Positions 19,740 through 28,503 of a stretch of DNA of 37,715 nt are shown piece by piece (position 1 is the stretch's first letter; every line of letters starts with the position of its first letter). The DNA lies in the NCBI GenBank assembly GCA_017883185.1, contig JADGOB010000025.1:1-37715 (forward strand). The letters are read 5' to 3'. The notes beneath the pieces are model-generated. The model saw only the letters and a list, made by a program, of their open reading frames with translations, was not told the DNA's origin and ran no database searches. This DNA comes from Acidobacteriota bacterium (GTDB lineage Bacteria > Acidobacteriota > Vicinamibacteria > Vicinamibacterales > Fen-181). The position numbers and the translations under genes were made by a program.

Positions 19740-22019
19740 TCACCGCCGGCCGCGACGACGGGCGTTTTGTCCGGGACGCGGCCGCTTGCGCAGCGCTTCC
19801 CGCTTCGGGGCCACCTGGCTGCGCCGCGGTCCACGTCGCCGCTCGTCCTGCCGGACCGCCTCGAGGATCTCGACGAGCCCCAGCTCGATCTGCCGCTTTC
19901 CGAGATCCACGCGAACCAGGCGCACCCGCACCAGGTCGCCCAGCCTGTACACCTTGTGCGTGTTCTCGCCCCGCAGGGTGTGCGTCGTCTCGAGGAAGCG
20001 GTAGTAGTCGTCCGCCATGGTGGACACGTGCACCAGCCCCTCGACGACGTGCTCGACCAACTCGATGAACAGGCCGAACGAGGCGACGCCGGTGATGTAG
20101 CCGTCGAACTCGTCGCCGACTTTGTCGCTCATGAAGCGGACTTTCTTCCACTGCACGAGCTCGCGCTCGGCTTCGTCCGCCCGCCGTTCACGGTCGGAGG
20201 TGTGGCGCGCGATCTCGGGCAGGTCCTCCTGGAGTTCCTCGCGTTCGGCCTCGTCCAGGGTCGCCTGGCGCGCCGCGCGAAGCAGCCGGTGCACGACGAG
20301 GTCCGGGTAGCGCCGGATGGGTGAGGTGAAGTGCGTGTAGCTCGAAAAGGCCAGGCCGAAGTGCCCCAGGTTGGCCGGCGCGTACCGCGCCTTCTGCATC
20401 GTGCGGAGCATCAGCACCGCGATGGGCCGCTCCTCGGGCTTGCCATGGATCTTCTGCAGCAGCGCCTGGAAATGGCGTGGCCGAACGGTGTGCGGAGGGA
20501 CGGCGAGGCTGTACCCCAGGCTCGAGACGAACTCCTCGAACTTCTCGACCTTCAGCGGGTCGGGCTGCTCGTGAACGCGGTACAGTCCCGGCACCACGCT
20601 GGTGTCCAGGAACTCCGCCACCGTCTCATTGGCGAGGAGCATGAACTCCTCGATGATCCGGTGCGCGATGTTCCGCTCGGAGGCGACGATCGCCTCCACC
20701 CGGCCCGCGTCGTCGAGCACCACCTCGGCCTCGTCGAAGTCGAAGTCGATCGAGCCGAGGCGATGGCGCCGCTCGTTCAGGACCTGGAACAACTCGCGCA
20801 TCAGTTCGAACAGCGGCACGAGCGGCTCGTATCGGGCCGCGATGGCGGGATCGGCGCCGGTCAGGATCGCGTTGACGTCGGAATACGTCATCCGCTCACG
20901 GGTCCGGATGATCCCGTCGTGGAATTCGTGGCGCACGACCGTGCCGCGGCGATCGACTTCCATGAGGCACGATTGCACGAGCCGATCGACGCGGGGGTTC
21001 AGGCTGCACAGGCCGGTGGCCAGCTCTTCCGGGAACATGTGCAGCGCGCGGTCAGGGAAGTACACGGACGTGCCGCGCTCGTACGCCTCTCTGTCGAGCG
21101 CGCTCCCCTCGAGGACATAGTGCGAGACGTCCGCGATGTGGACACCGAGCCAGAAGTGTCCATTGTCCAGCCGCTCGATCGAGATCGCGTCGTCGAAATC
21201 CCGCGCGTGCTCACCGTCGATCGTCACGATGTCGAGGTGACGAAAATCGGTGCGCCCGGCCAGGTCCTGCTTGCGGGCGTGCATGGTCCGCGGCGACCCG
21301 CGGCCCTCGAGCATGCGGCGGGCCTCAGCCACCGCTTCCTGGCCGTGCTGGTCGGGCAATCCGTACTTGCGGGTGATAATGGTGGCGTCCACGCCCGGGT
21401 CATCGATGTTCCCCAGGACTTCCGTCACGCGCCCGATCGGCCCGCGCGTGGCCGTGGGCCAGCTGGTGATCTCGACCGTCACCATCTGGCCGGCCCGCGC
21501 GCCGCCCGATTCGGCGGGCGGAACCGCCACCTCGGTCAGCAACCGCTGGTCGAACGGCGCGACGAAGCCGAGGCCAGCCTGGTCGGTGTCGAATCGACCG
21601 ACCACCGTCGCGTTCGCGCGGTCGAGGATCTTGACGATGCGTCCCTCGGGCCGGTCGCCGCCGCGGCAGCGTTCGATCCGCGCCACGACGCGGTCACCGT
21701 GCATCGCCTCCTTCATGTTCGGAGCGGCGATGAAGACGTCACGTTCGGCCGGGTCCTTCGACCGCTCCGGAATCACGAACGCGTACCCGCCGGCGTGGGA
21801 TTGGAGGCGGCCGACGACCAGGTCCATCTTGTCGGCGAGGCCGTAGCGTTTGCCGCGAACCTCGATCAGATCGCCGTCTGCGACGAGCGACTCGAGCTGC
21901 CGACGGAACCCCGGACGCTCCTCGCGGGGCACCTGGAGAAGCTGCATCAGCTCGCGGGACGACGCAGGGTGCTGCGCGCGTTCGCGAACCAGCCGAAGAA
22001 CGTCGTCTCGTGTGAGCAC
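19740..22019 (-). CDS. rnr: Ribonuclease R (RNB-family 3'-5' exoribonuclease)
   Basis: RNase R degrades structured RNA from the 3' end. The 759-residue protein has an N-terminal winged-helix region (about 1-65), cold-shock domains, and the RNB catalytic domain with [20 protein letters not shown] containing the metal-binding aspartates. It continues with [20 protein letters not shown] and [20 protein letters not shown], then an S1 domain ([20 protein letters not shown]) and a very basic tail ([15 protein letters not shown] onward) as usual for RNase R. The start is GTG 22019, seven bases after the stop of the preceding small gene, so both are probably one transcript. Confidence 0.96.
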   Translation of the reverse strand: MLTRDDVLRLVRERAQHPASSRELMQLLQVPREERPGFRRQLESLVADGDLIEVRGKRYGLADKMDLVVGRLQSHAGGYAFVIPERSKDPAERDVFIAAPNMKEAMHGDRVVARIERCRGGDRPEGRIVKILDRANATVVGRFDTDQAGLGFVAPFDQRLLTEVAVPPAESGGARAGQMVTVEITSWPTATRGPIGRVTEVLGNIDDPGVDATIITRKYGLPDQHGQEAVAEARRMLEGRGSPRTMHARKQDLAGRTDFRHLDIVTIDGEHARDFDDAISIERLDNGHFWLGVHIADVSHYVLEGSALDREAYERGTSVYFPDRALHMFPEELATGLCSLNPRVDRLVQSCLMEVDRRGTVVRHEFHDGIIRTRERMTYSDVNAILTGADPAIAARYEPLVPLFELMRELFQVLNERRHRLGSIDFDFDEAEVVLDDAGRVEAIVASERNIAHRIIEEFMLLANETVAEFLDTSVVPGLYRVHEQPDPLKVEKFEEFVSSLGYSLAVPPHTVRPRHFQALLQKIHGKPEERPIAVLMLRTMQKARYAPANLGHFGLAFSSYTHFTSPIRRYPDLVVHRLLRAARQATLDEAEREELQEDLPEIARHTSDRERRADEAERELVQWKKVRFMSDKVGDEFDGYITGVASFGLFIELVEHVVEGLVHVSTMADDYYRFLETTHTLRGENTHKVYRLGDLVRVRLVRVDLGKRQIELGLVEILEAVRQDERRRGPRRSQVAPKREALRKRPRPGQNARRRGRR

Positions 22020-22026
22020 GCGCGGC

Positions 22027-22443
22027 CTACTTTCCGGAAGCGGCGCCAGCCCGGGCGAGCGCCTTCAGCGCGTCGCCGACGCGCGAGTTCGCGGCCTGGT
22101 CAACGCCGCCCGTCAGTTGCTGCGCCTCGCCGGCCTTCACGAGCGCCTCGCGCACGGCCGCGGTCTCATCGGCACGCCCCGCCTGCTCCAGCAGTCCCTC
22201 CGCGATGCCCATCGACTTCTTGGCCCGCTCGATGTTCGCGCTCGCCCGGCCGAAGTTCAACTCGAACACGTCTACGCGCGCCTGCCAGAGCGACGCGCGC
22301 GCTTCGGCCAGCTGCGCGTGCAACTCGGCCGCGCGCGCATGTTCTTCGGCCGCCCAACGGCCCGCCGCGCCCCACAGCCACCCCGCGCCGATTGCCACCA
22401 CCAGAGCGAGCAGTGCCAGCAGCGTCATCTTCATCTTGCTCAT
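22027..22443 (-). CDS. Membrane-anchored helical/coiled-coil protein of unknown function
   Basis: The start at ATG 22443 (MSKMKMTLL) is set by a strong AGGAGGGG five or so bases upstream; the longer frame to 22563 lacks support. The 138-residue product has one N-terminal hydrophobic helix (about 7-27) followed by an almost wholly alpha-helical region rich in Ala, Glu and Arg (EEHARAAELHAQLAEARASL, ASANIERAKKSMGIAEGLLE). I recognise no family. It precedes rnr closely and is 43 bp downstream of the glycerate kinase gene. Confidence 0.75.
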   Translation of the reverse strand: MSKMKMTLLALLALVVAIGAGWLWGAAGRWAAEEHARAAELHAQLAEARASLWQARVDVFELNFGRASANIERAKKSMGIAEGLLEQAGRADETAAVREALVKAGEAQQLTGGVDQAANSRVGDALKALARAGAASGK

Positions 22444-22486
22444 CGAGCCCCTCCTAACTTCGACGTCGCGACTGCATCCGAGACCA

Positions 22487-23845
22487 TTATCTGACAGATC
22501 CGACCACGGCTGTCCAAGCCGGCGGACGACGTTCTTGACCAGGACTGAGATCCGACGAGGCATGACAGGGCCGCAGGCTCCGCCCGCGGCTGCCGCCTGG
22601 CGCCAGCAACAGAACCTGGATGTCGCCGACGTTGGTATCGGTGGGACCGGTGATCACCAGGTCGCCGAGCGCCTGGAAGTAGGTGTAGGCGTCGTTGTTG
22701 CGGAGGTAGGCATCGACGGCGCCGATGCCCGCCTCCTCGCTCCGGCGAAACGTGCTCTCGTCGGCCATGGCCCCGGCAGCGTCCGTTGGACCATCCACGC
22801 CATCCGTGCCGCCGCTGAGCAAGGCGGCGGGTCTCCCGAGACCCGCCAGCGCACCGACAACCGACAGGACCAGTTCCTGGTTCCGGCCGCCCCGGCCGAA
22901 GCCAGTCACGCGAACCGTGGTTTCGCCCGTCGCGATGACGCATGTTTCCGCGCTCGCGTTGTCGGCCAGGCGCACCGACTCCTCCACGAACCTGGGACCC
23001 GCGACACGAGCCTCGCCGACCACCGGCTCCGGCAGGACCATGGCGCGGTATCCCATGGCCTCGGCGGCCCTCGCAGCGCCGGCGGCGGCATCCGTGCGGG
23101 AGCCGATGACCCGCGTGGTGACGTGGCCCAGACGCGGATCGGCGGGCTTGGGTGTTTCCGGCAGCACACCGTTCGCGCCGCGCCGCAGAAGCGTCACGAC
23201 CGCCTGCGGGTAAGCCTCGACGCCGCCAAAGCGCGCCAGAATGTCGAGGGCCTCCGCGAACGTGCCGGGGTCGGGAACCGTCGGCCCGGAACCGATGATG
23301 CTGAGGTCGTCATCAACCACGTCGGAAATCGCGAACGCCAGCGTCGGCGCGACGGCTGCGGCCGCCAGTTGTCCGCCCTTGATGGCGGAGAGGTGCTTCC
23401 GCACGGTGTTCAGCGCGTGGATGTCGGCACCAGCCAGGAGCAACCGCCGCGTCGTCGCCTGTTTATCCTGGAGCGTGATGCCGGGGCGCGGGAGCGCCAC
23501 CAGCGATGAGGCCCCGCCCGACAGGAGCACGAGCAGGAGATGATCGGCGGGGACACTCCGCGCCAGTGCCAGCGCGCGCTCGCCGGCCGCGACGCTTCGC
23601 GTGTCAGGAACCGGGTGGCTGCTCTCCAGCCAGACGAGCGGCGACGTCAGGTCGGCCGGGCCGTGAGTCCCGACGGCGATGCCGGCGACGATGCGAGCGG
23701 CGCCGGTCCATCGACCGAGCGCGGTGGCCATGTGGGCCGACGCCTTGCCGAGAAGAAGGACATGGACCGGACGGTCCAGCAGGTGGCGGTGTCCGGGGAA
23801 AGCAAGAGCCGATTCGAGCAAGCGCGGCGCGCTCGACGCCTCCAC
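22487..23845 (-). CDS. Glycerate 2-kinase (GckA/MOFRL family)
   Basis: The protein shows the family pattern: VLLLGKASAHMATALG, SSHPVPDTRSVAAGERAL, VLLSGGASSLVALPRPGI, LNTVRKHLSAIKGGQLA, ISDVVDDDLSIIGSGPTVPD, and the C-terminal MOFRL motif FGRGGRNQELVLS then LLSGGTDGVDGPTDAAGA. It phosphorylates glycerate to 2-phosphoglycerate. GTG 23845 gives 452 residues but misses a conserved-looking helix: the frame upstream reads LSPLLTRFRRDLLAIFRAAV, typical of the family's N-terminus. No ATG, GTG or TTG lies in that stretch; a CTG at 23902 overlaps the stop of the preceding gene as CTGA. The true start is therefore probably upstream of 23845. About 35 residues after GDIQVLLL are a non-conserved tail. 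Confidence 0.88.
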   Translation of the reverse strand: MEASSAPRLLESALAFPGHRHLLDRPVHVLLLGKASAHMATALGRWTGAARIVAGIAVGTHGPADLTSPLVWLESSHPVPDTRSVAAGERALALARSVPADHLLLVLLSGGASSLVALPRPGITLQDKQATTRRLLLAGADIHALNTVRKHLSAIKGGQLAAAAVAPTLAFAISDVVDDDLSIIGSGPTVPDPGTFAEALDILARFGGVEAYPQAVVTLLRRGANGVLPETPKPADPRLGHVTTRVIGSRTDAAAGAARAAEAMGYRAMVLPEPVVGEARVAGPRFVEESVRLADNASAETCVIATGETTVRVTGFGRGGRNQELVLSVVGALAGLGRPAALLSGGTDGVDGPTDAAGAMADESTFRRSEEAGIGAVDAYLRNNDAYTYFQALGDLVITGPTDTNVGDIQVLLLAPGGSRGRSLRPCHASSDLSPGQERRPPAWTAVVGSVR

Positions 23846-23898
23846 GGCCGCTCGAAAGATTGCGAGAAGGTCCCGACGAAAACGTGTGAGGAGGGGGC

Positions 23899-24189
23899 TC
23901 AGTTCACCTTCTTCGGGTCGGACCAGGCCGACAGATTCGTCACGACATCGAATTGTCTCAGCAGGTGGCCCATCAACTGGTCAGCGTCCTTCGACCGGCA
24001 AAGTTGATCAAGGCGAGCGAGCAATCGGCCGAGTGCCTGCTCGGCCGATGAATACGCGCGCTCCGAATAGTACTCGCGCTGGCGACGGAGGCAGCGCTGA
24101 TGCTTGATCAGTTCCTCGCGGTAGAAATCAATCTGGATACCCGGACGCTGAACGCTTGATGGCCACTGGTCGGTCACGAAGCCATGCAT
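23899..24189 (-). CDS. Hypothetical protein, 96 residues
   Basis: The start at ATG 24189 (MHGFVTDQW) is preceded by AAGGAG at good spacing. The product is helical and charged (REELIKHQRCLRRQREYYSE, QALGRLLARLDQLCRSKDAD) with no signal peptide or membrane helix. I recognise no family. The coding stretch is visibly lower in GC than its neighbours, which may mean transfer or weak selection. Its stop overlaps a CTG in the glycerate kinase frame, suggesting coupled translation. Confidence 0.6.
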   Translation of the reverse strand: MHGFVTDQWPSSVQRPGIQIDFYREELIKHQRCLRRQREYYSERAYSSAEQALGRLLARLDQLCRSKDADQLMGHLLRQFDVVTNLSAWSDPKKVN

Positions 24190-24292
24190 GCGACTCCTTA
24201 AGCAGTCAGGGAAATCACGGTAGGCACTTTCCAGTCTAGTGGTGGCCCGAGTACCTGTCAACGGCGACCAAATCACTCCGGGCACTCGGTCG

Positions 24293-25183
24293 TCATCGCA
24301 GACGTCGCGCGGCCACGAGACCGCCGACGCAGCCGACGAGCATCCCGCCCAGCAGGATCAGCGCGACCGCACCGGCCGAGAGGAACTGGATCGCGTTCCC
24401 GTCCACCAGGCCCGAGGCGACGGCCGCCAGAGGTGGCCGCGCCAGATCGAGGCCGGCGCGAAGGAGCACGAGGGCCAGGATCGCGCCCGAGCCGCCCTGG
24501 ATGATCCCCTCGCACACAAAGGGGCCGCGGATGTACGACATCGGCGCGCCCACCAGTTCCATGATCTCCACCTCGTCGCGACGCGCGTAGAGCGCGAGCC
24601 GGACGACGTTGGTGACGGTCAGCCCGGCGGCGAGAACCAGCACCGCCGCCAGCGAGAGGCCCGCCCACCGGATGAACACGATGAGCGACGCGAACCGGTC
24701 CAGCCATTGGCGGTCGTATCGAACGTCAGCCACGCCGGACATCGTCCGCAGGCGTGTCGCGAGCGTCTCGAGGGCAGAGGCGTTGACCGCGGACGAACCC
24801 AGCCTGACCTCGAACGACGCCGGAAACGGATTGCCCGGAGCGCCGGCCGTCGCGGGCGCCAGTTCGGGGAAATCGCGCCTGAACCTGGCGAGCGCCGCCT
24901 CTTTCGTTACGACGTCCACACCGGCGATTGAGGCATCGGCCCGGAGCGCCCGTTCGACCGCGCCGCGCTCGACCGGCGTGGCTTCGTCGCGGAGGTAGAC
25001 GGAGAACTCGGCCGATCGGCTCCACTCGCTCACCGTGCGCTCGAGGTTCGCGCTGAGGAGCAGGAACAAGCCGAGCACGAAAAGCGCGATCGTGATCGTG
25101 AGGATGGACAGGACGCTGGAACGGCGACCGCGCCACAGGCTGAGACACGCCTCGGAGAGGAAGTACTTCAGGCCGCCGATCAC
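24293..25183 (-). CDS. ftsX: Cell-division protein FtsX
   Basis: The 296-residue protein starts at GTG 25183 and has the FtsX plan: a cytoplasmic N-terminus (GLKYFLSEACLSLWRGRRSS), first helix about 24-44, an extracytoplasmic domain (FSVYLRDEATPVERGAVERA onward), and three C-terminal helices with the conserved RRDEVEIMELVGAPMSYIRG. With FtsE it forms an ABC-type complex that activates peptidoglycan hydrolases at the septum. It lies 16 bp after ftsE in the usual order. Confidence 0.93.
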   Translation of the reverse strand: MIGGLKYFLSEACLSLWRGRRSSVLSILTITIALFVLGLFLLLSANLERTVSEWSRSAEFSVYLRDEATPVERGAVERALRADASIAGVDVVTKEAALARFRRDFPELAPATAGAPGNPFPASFEVRLGSSAVNASALETLATRLRTMSGVADVRYDRQWLDRFASLIVFIRWAGLSLAAVLVLAAGLTVTNVVRLALYARRDEVEIMELVGAPMSYIRGPFVCEGIIQGGSGAILALVLLRAGLDLARPPLAAVASGLVDGNAIQFLSAGAVALILLGGMLVGCVGGLVAARRLR

Positions 25184-25199
25184 GCGCCACCCCCGCCGG

Positions 25200-25859
25200 T
25201 CATGCCGTCTCCACGAGTCGGCCGTGGTCGAGCGTGATCGCCCGGCGTCCGACGTGCCGAATCAATTCACGGTCATGCGTCGCCACGAGGACGGTCGTGC
25301 CCGTGCCGTTGATCTCCCGGAACAGGTTCATGATGTCGAGCGCGAGGTCGGGGTCGAGGTTCCCCGTCGGCTCATCCGCGAGCACCAGCACCGGCTCGTT
25401 CACCAGCGCCCGCGCGATGCCCACGCGCTGCTGCTCGCCGCCCGACAGTTCGACGGGATAGGCGTTGGCGCGGTGCTGCAGGCCCACCCACTTGAGCACC
25501 TGGAACGTCCGCCGGCGCTGCTGCACGTCGGGTACGCCGAGGATGCGCAGGGCGAACATCACATTCTCGAACACGGTCTTGCGCGGAATGAGCTTGAAGT
25601 CCTGGAAGACGAACCCCACCGCCCGGCGGTAGGCCTGGACGTCGGCCGGCGCGAGCGCGGCCAGGTCGCGGCCGTCTACCTTGACGTGCCCGCCGGTCGG
25701 CATTTCCTGCCGCAGCAAGATGCGGAGCAGCGTCGTCTTCCCCGCGCCGCTGGCGCCCGTCAGGAAGGCGAACTCTCCCCGGTCGACATGAAGGGTGATG
25801 TCGTCGAGCGCAAAGACGTCGCGAGCGTAGAGCTTCGAGAGCCCTTCGATTTCGATCAC
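25200..25859 (-). CDS. ftsE: Cell-division ATP-binding protein FtsE
   Basis: The 219-residue ABC ATPase begins at GTG 25859 (IEIEGLSKLYARDVFAL); an in-frame ATG at 25889 would add ten residues. Walker A (TGASGAGKTTLLRILL), the Q-loop (FVFQDFKLIPRKTVFENV), the signature (LSGGEQQRVGIARALV), Walker B (VLVLADEPTGNLD) and the H-loop (VATHDREL) are all present. The QDFKL sequence and short length identify FtsE among ABC ATPases. It is the partner of the following ftsX. Confidence 0.95.
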   Translation of the reverse strand: MIEIEGLSKLYARDVFALDDITLHVDRGEFAFLTGASGAGKTTLLRILLRQEMPTGGHVKVDGRDLAALAPADVQAYRRAVGFVFQDFKLIPRKTVFENVMFALRILGVPDVQQRRRTFQVLKWVGLQHRANAYPVELSGGEQQRVGIARALVNEPVLVLADEPTGNLDPDLALDIMNLFREINGTGTTVLVATHDRELIRHVGRRAITLDHGRLVETA

Positions 25860-25880
25860 GGTGGCTCGTTCGACTGCCGC

Positions 25881-25896
25881 CCCGGGCATGCCCGGG
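25881..25896. repeat. Perfect 16-bp palindrome in the ftsE 5' region
   Basis: CCCGGGCATGCCCGGG is its own reverse complement. It covers the alternative ATG of ftsE (25889). In the mRNA it could form a hairpin with no loop, or it may be chance in GC-rich DNA. Confidence 0.4.
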
Positions 25897-25974
25897 ACAA
25901 CGACATGCAGGCGCCGCCGAGTATAGCACGGCGTCACGGACCGGCCGGCCTGCAGGCGGCCTGGCGCTCGGTGC

Positions 25975-28503
25975 CTACCTGGCCTCGTACCGATCGAGTT
26001 CGGCCCGGAACAATCCGAAACCGGTCTCGATCTCCAGTACCAGCGGAACTCGCCGCGCGTCGGCACTGATCCACAGCGTCGTCCGCACGCTGGGAGCACG
26101 GCCGCCCGAGGACGACAGGCGCGGGCTGACACGGAACGCGTCCACCTGGCCACCCGCGTGCGCAATCTGTTCCACGCGTTCGACAGTCAACTCCACCACG
26201 TAACTACGGCTGCCTTCGACCACCGGGAACCGGGCGGTGTACCCGGCCGCGAGCGGTAGCGCCCGCGCGTAGTAGAACGCGCTCAGCCCGTCGCGCGCGC
26301 CGCGAGGCAGCGGCAGCGCCGGCCCTTCGCCGATCGTGACGGTTCGGGCCGCCGGGTCGAACCGCGTGGCCCGATCCACGACGCGGCGCCCCTCGCGCAA
26401 GTGCTGTTCCTGTCGGACCGGGAGCAGCGAGGCGTCCGTCCAGGTCTCGATGCGGTCGCGCGCTTCGAAGAAGCGGGCTACCCAGTTCGCGGTCTCGACC
26501 TCCACCGCGAAGTGGCGCGCGGCGTCGGCGGACGGGAGTGGGAGCCCGGTGTCGCCGGCTGTCGAGGCGGTGAACGTGGCCTGCCCCGCGGCCACCCCCA
26601 CGGCGGCCCCGCTGAGCCACATCACCCGATAGACCGCTCTCTCACGCGATGGAAACGGCAGCGGCCCGGCGGCGGGCGGCGCCGGCAGTTCGGGACGCGG
26701 CATCGCCGCTTCAGCGTCGGGCGTCCAGCGCAGTTCGTAGATCGTCTCCCCTCCAAGCCTCGCACGCTCCACGAGGGGACCGTCGGCCGACATGGCCAGA
26801 GGGCTCGGAGTCACGACGAATCGCACGTTGAGATCCCGCAGCGTCCACAGCGCGTCCGCAGAGGGCACCTGGTTCAGCGTGTCCACGAGGCCCATGAAGA
26901 AGGCGGGGCGCTGGCCGCTGTAGCCGTTGACGATCGGCCGCCGATGCTCGAGGGAGCGCACCATCGCCGGCGTGTTGCCCAGATCCGGGTCGAGCGGCAG
27001 GTGAAGGACCGCGCCGGCACCCGGCTCGCCGGCCAGCCACTGCCCCACCGCCGTCGCCCGCGGCGGGGCCGCGACGGTCGGGAGCGGGACGTTGACGTAT
27101 TCGAGCCCGGCGAGCGCGATCATGGCGAACGGCCAGGCCGTCAAGACGCCACGGCGCGCCGGCACGACGGCGGTTCGGCGACGAAGCCCTTCGATGCACA
27201 AACACGGCGACGTATTTGTGCCCTCAGGACTTCGTGCTGAGCGAGCACAACCGGCCACGTGCGCCGAAAACCGATCGTGGCCGTAATGGCGAGTCGAAGT
27301 ACGAAGGAGTTCACCGACTCCGAGCGCCGCGAGGACACTGAGGCCGAACGTGACGAGCACGCCGAAGCGCGCAGGCGCACGCACCGCCTGGAATCCGAAC
27401 ACGAAGCGGTGCAGCAGGGAGTACAACCAGCGGACGCCGTCCGGGCCCAGCGACAGGATGCCGCCGGCCAGGATGACCGCCGCCATCGCCAGCACCAGCG
27501 GCCGGCTGTCGCGACGCCAACCGAACCATGCCCCGACGATCGCGAGCCCCGTCAGCACGAACCCCGGGAACAACTCCTGCTCGGGCCCCTCGTGCCGGCT
27601 GGAACTGGCGGCAGACTCGGCGGGCGGCCGCAGCAGGCCGGTCCTCCCGTAGAGCAGATTCCCCGGCGGCACGCGCAGGTAGCTGGCCGCGAGGGCTTCA
27701 TGTTGCGACGCCTCGTAGAGGTTCCTCGCAAACCCCTCCCGCTGCTGAACCTGCCAGTACGGCCAGGCAAACGGCGCGACGAGCACGCTGCCAACGACCC
27801 CGGCGAGCACCAGGCGCCGCCATGTCGCCCCGCTTCTCCACCGCCCGATGCCCGCGGCAAGCGCGCACGCGCCCAGGACGAGCGCGAGCGCGCCGATGAC
27901 GCCCCAGTAGACGGACGAGATCGCCTGCAGCGCGGCGACCAGGCCGAGCCACACCGCGTCCCGCCGTCGGCGCCCCGCCATCAGGCGGTGCAGGCACAGA
28001 AACGTGAGCGGCATCCAGTAGAGCGACTGTAACTGGAGGTGCAGCAGGTGCGCGAAGTGGAAGGGCATGAAGCCCCAGGCCGTCCCGGCCAGCAGCGCCC
28101 CGGCGGGCGACCCGGTCACCGCGCGCGCGAACGCGTACATCGCCACCACGCCCCCGGCGAGCGATCCGAACAGCAGCGCGTTGTAACAGAACGTCAGGCT
28201 GCCCGTGACGAGGGAGACCGGCACCAGTAGGAGCGCCTGCAGGATCAGGTGATCGGAGTACGCGAGGGTGCGTTCCGCGGGGAAAAAAATGTTCGCGTTG
28301 AAGATTCGACCGGTGAACAGCGCGATCGGATCGCGGGTGATCGTGCCGAGGTCCCACCCGAGAATCCACAGGTTGAGATACGGATCACCGGGCCCCGTCG
28401 GCGCGACGAGGCGGGTGAACGGATGGAGCGCCAGCGGCCACGTCAGCACGGTCGCCGCGATCGCGGCCCACAGGACGACCACGACACCCTCACGCCACCT
28501 CAC
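25975..28503 (-). CDS. Large polytopic membrane protein, GT-C/YfhO-like, with C-terminal DUF3108-like domain
   Basis: The 842-residue protein starts at GTG 28503, overlapping the gatB stop as GTGA. The N-terminal 420 residues or so have about ten hydrophobic helices and an early loop with GDPYLNLWILGWDLGTITRD, the acidic loop seen in GT-C-fold glycosyltransferases and YfhO-like proteins. An extracytoplasmic part (GAVLHLPLDPDLGNTPAMVR, RRPIVNGYSGQRPAFFMGLV) follows. From about residue 620 it changes to a beta-rich domain (RAVYRVMWLSGAAVGVAAGQ ... RVPLVLEIETGFGLFRAELD) resembling DUF3108 periplasmic proteins. Residues about 398-459 are an odd, less GC-rich insert with DNA hairpins. Function is probably surface polymer assembly, but only by analogy. 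Confidence 0.75.
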   Translation of the reverse strand: MRWREGVVVVLWAAIAATVLTWPLALHPFTRLVAPTGPGDPYLNLWILGWDLGTITRDPIALFTGRIFNANIFFPAERTLAYSDHLILQALLLVPVSLVTGSLTFCYNALLFGSLAGGVVAMYAFARAVTGSPAGALLAGTAWGFMPFHFAHLLHLQLQSLYWMPLTFLCLHRLMAGRRRRDAVWLGLVAALQAISSVYWGVIGALALVLGACALAAGIGRWRSGATWRRLVLAGVVGSVLVAPFAWPYWQVQQREGFARNLYEASQHEALAASYLRVPPGNLLYGRTGLLRPPAESAASSSRHEGPEQELFPGFVLTGLAIVGAWFGWRRDSRPLVLAMAAVILAGGILSLGPDGVRWLYSLLHRFVFGFQAVRAPARFGVLVTFGLSVLAALGVGELLRTSTRHYGHDRFSAHVAGCARSARSPEGTNTSPCLCIEGLRRRTAVVPARRGVLTAWPFAMIALAGLEYVNVPLPTVAAPPRATAVGQWLAGEPGAGAVLHLPLDPDLGNTPAMVRSLEHRRPIVNGYSGQRPAFFMGLVDTLNQVPSADALWTLRDLNVRFVVTPSPLAMSADGPLVERARLGGETIYELRWTPDAEAAMPRPELPAPPAAGPLPFPSRERAVYRVMWLSGAAVGVAAGQATFTASTAGDTGLPLPSADAARHFAVEVETANWVARFFEARDRIETWTDASLLPVRQEQHLREGRRVVDRATRFDPAARTVTIGEGPALPLPRGARDGLSAFYYARALPLAAGYTARFPVVEGSRSYVVELTVERVEQIAHAGGQVDAFRVSPRLSSSGGRAPSVRTTLWISADARRVPLVLEIETGFGLFRAELDRYEAR

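Noticed and set aside
20331-22457. A 708-codon plus-strand frame opposite rnr
   Set aside because: It is antisense to RNase R, which has every conserved motif; the opposite frame has no recognisable domain.
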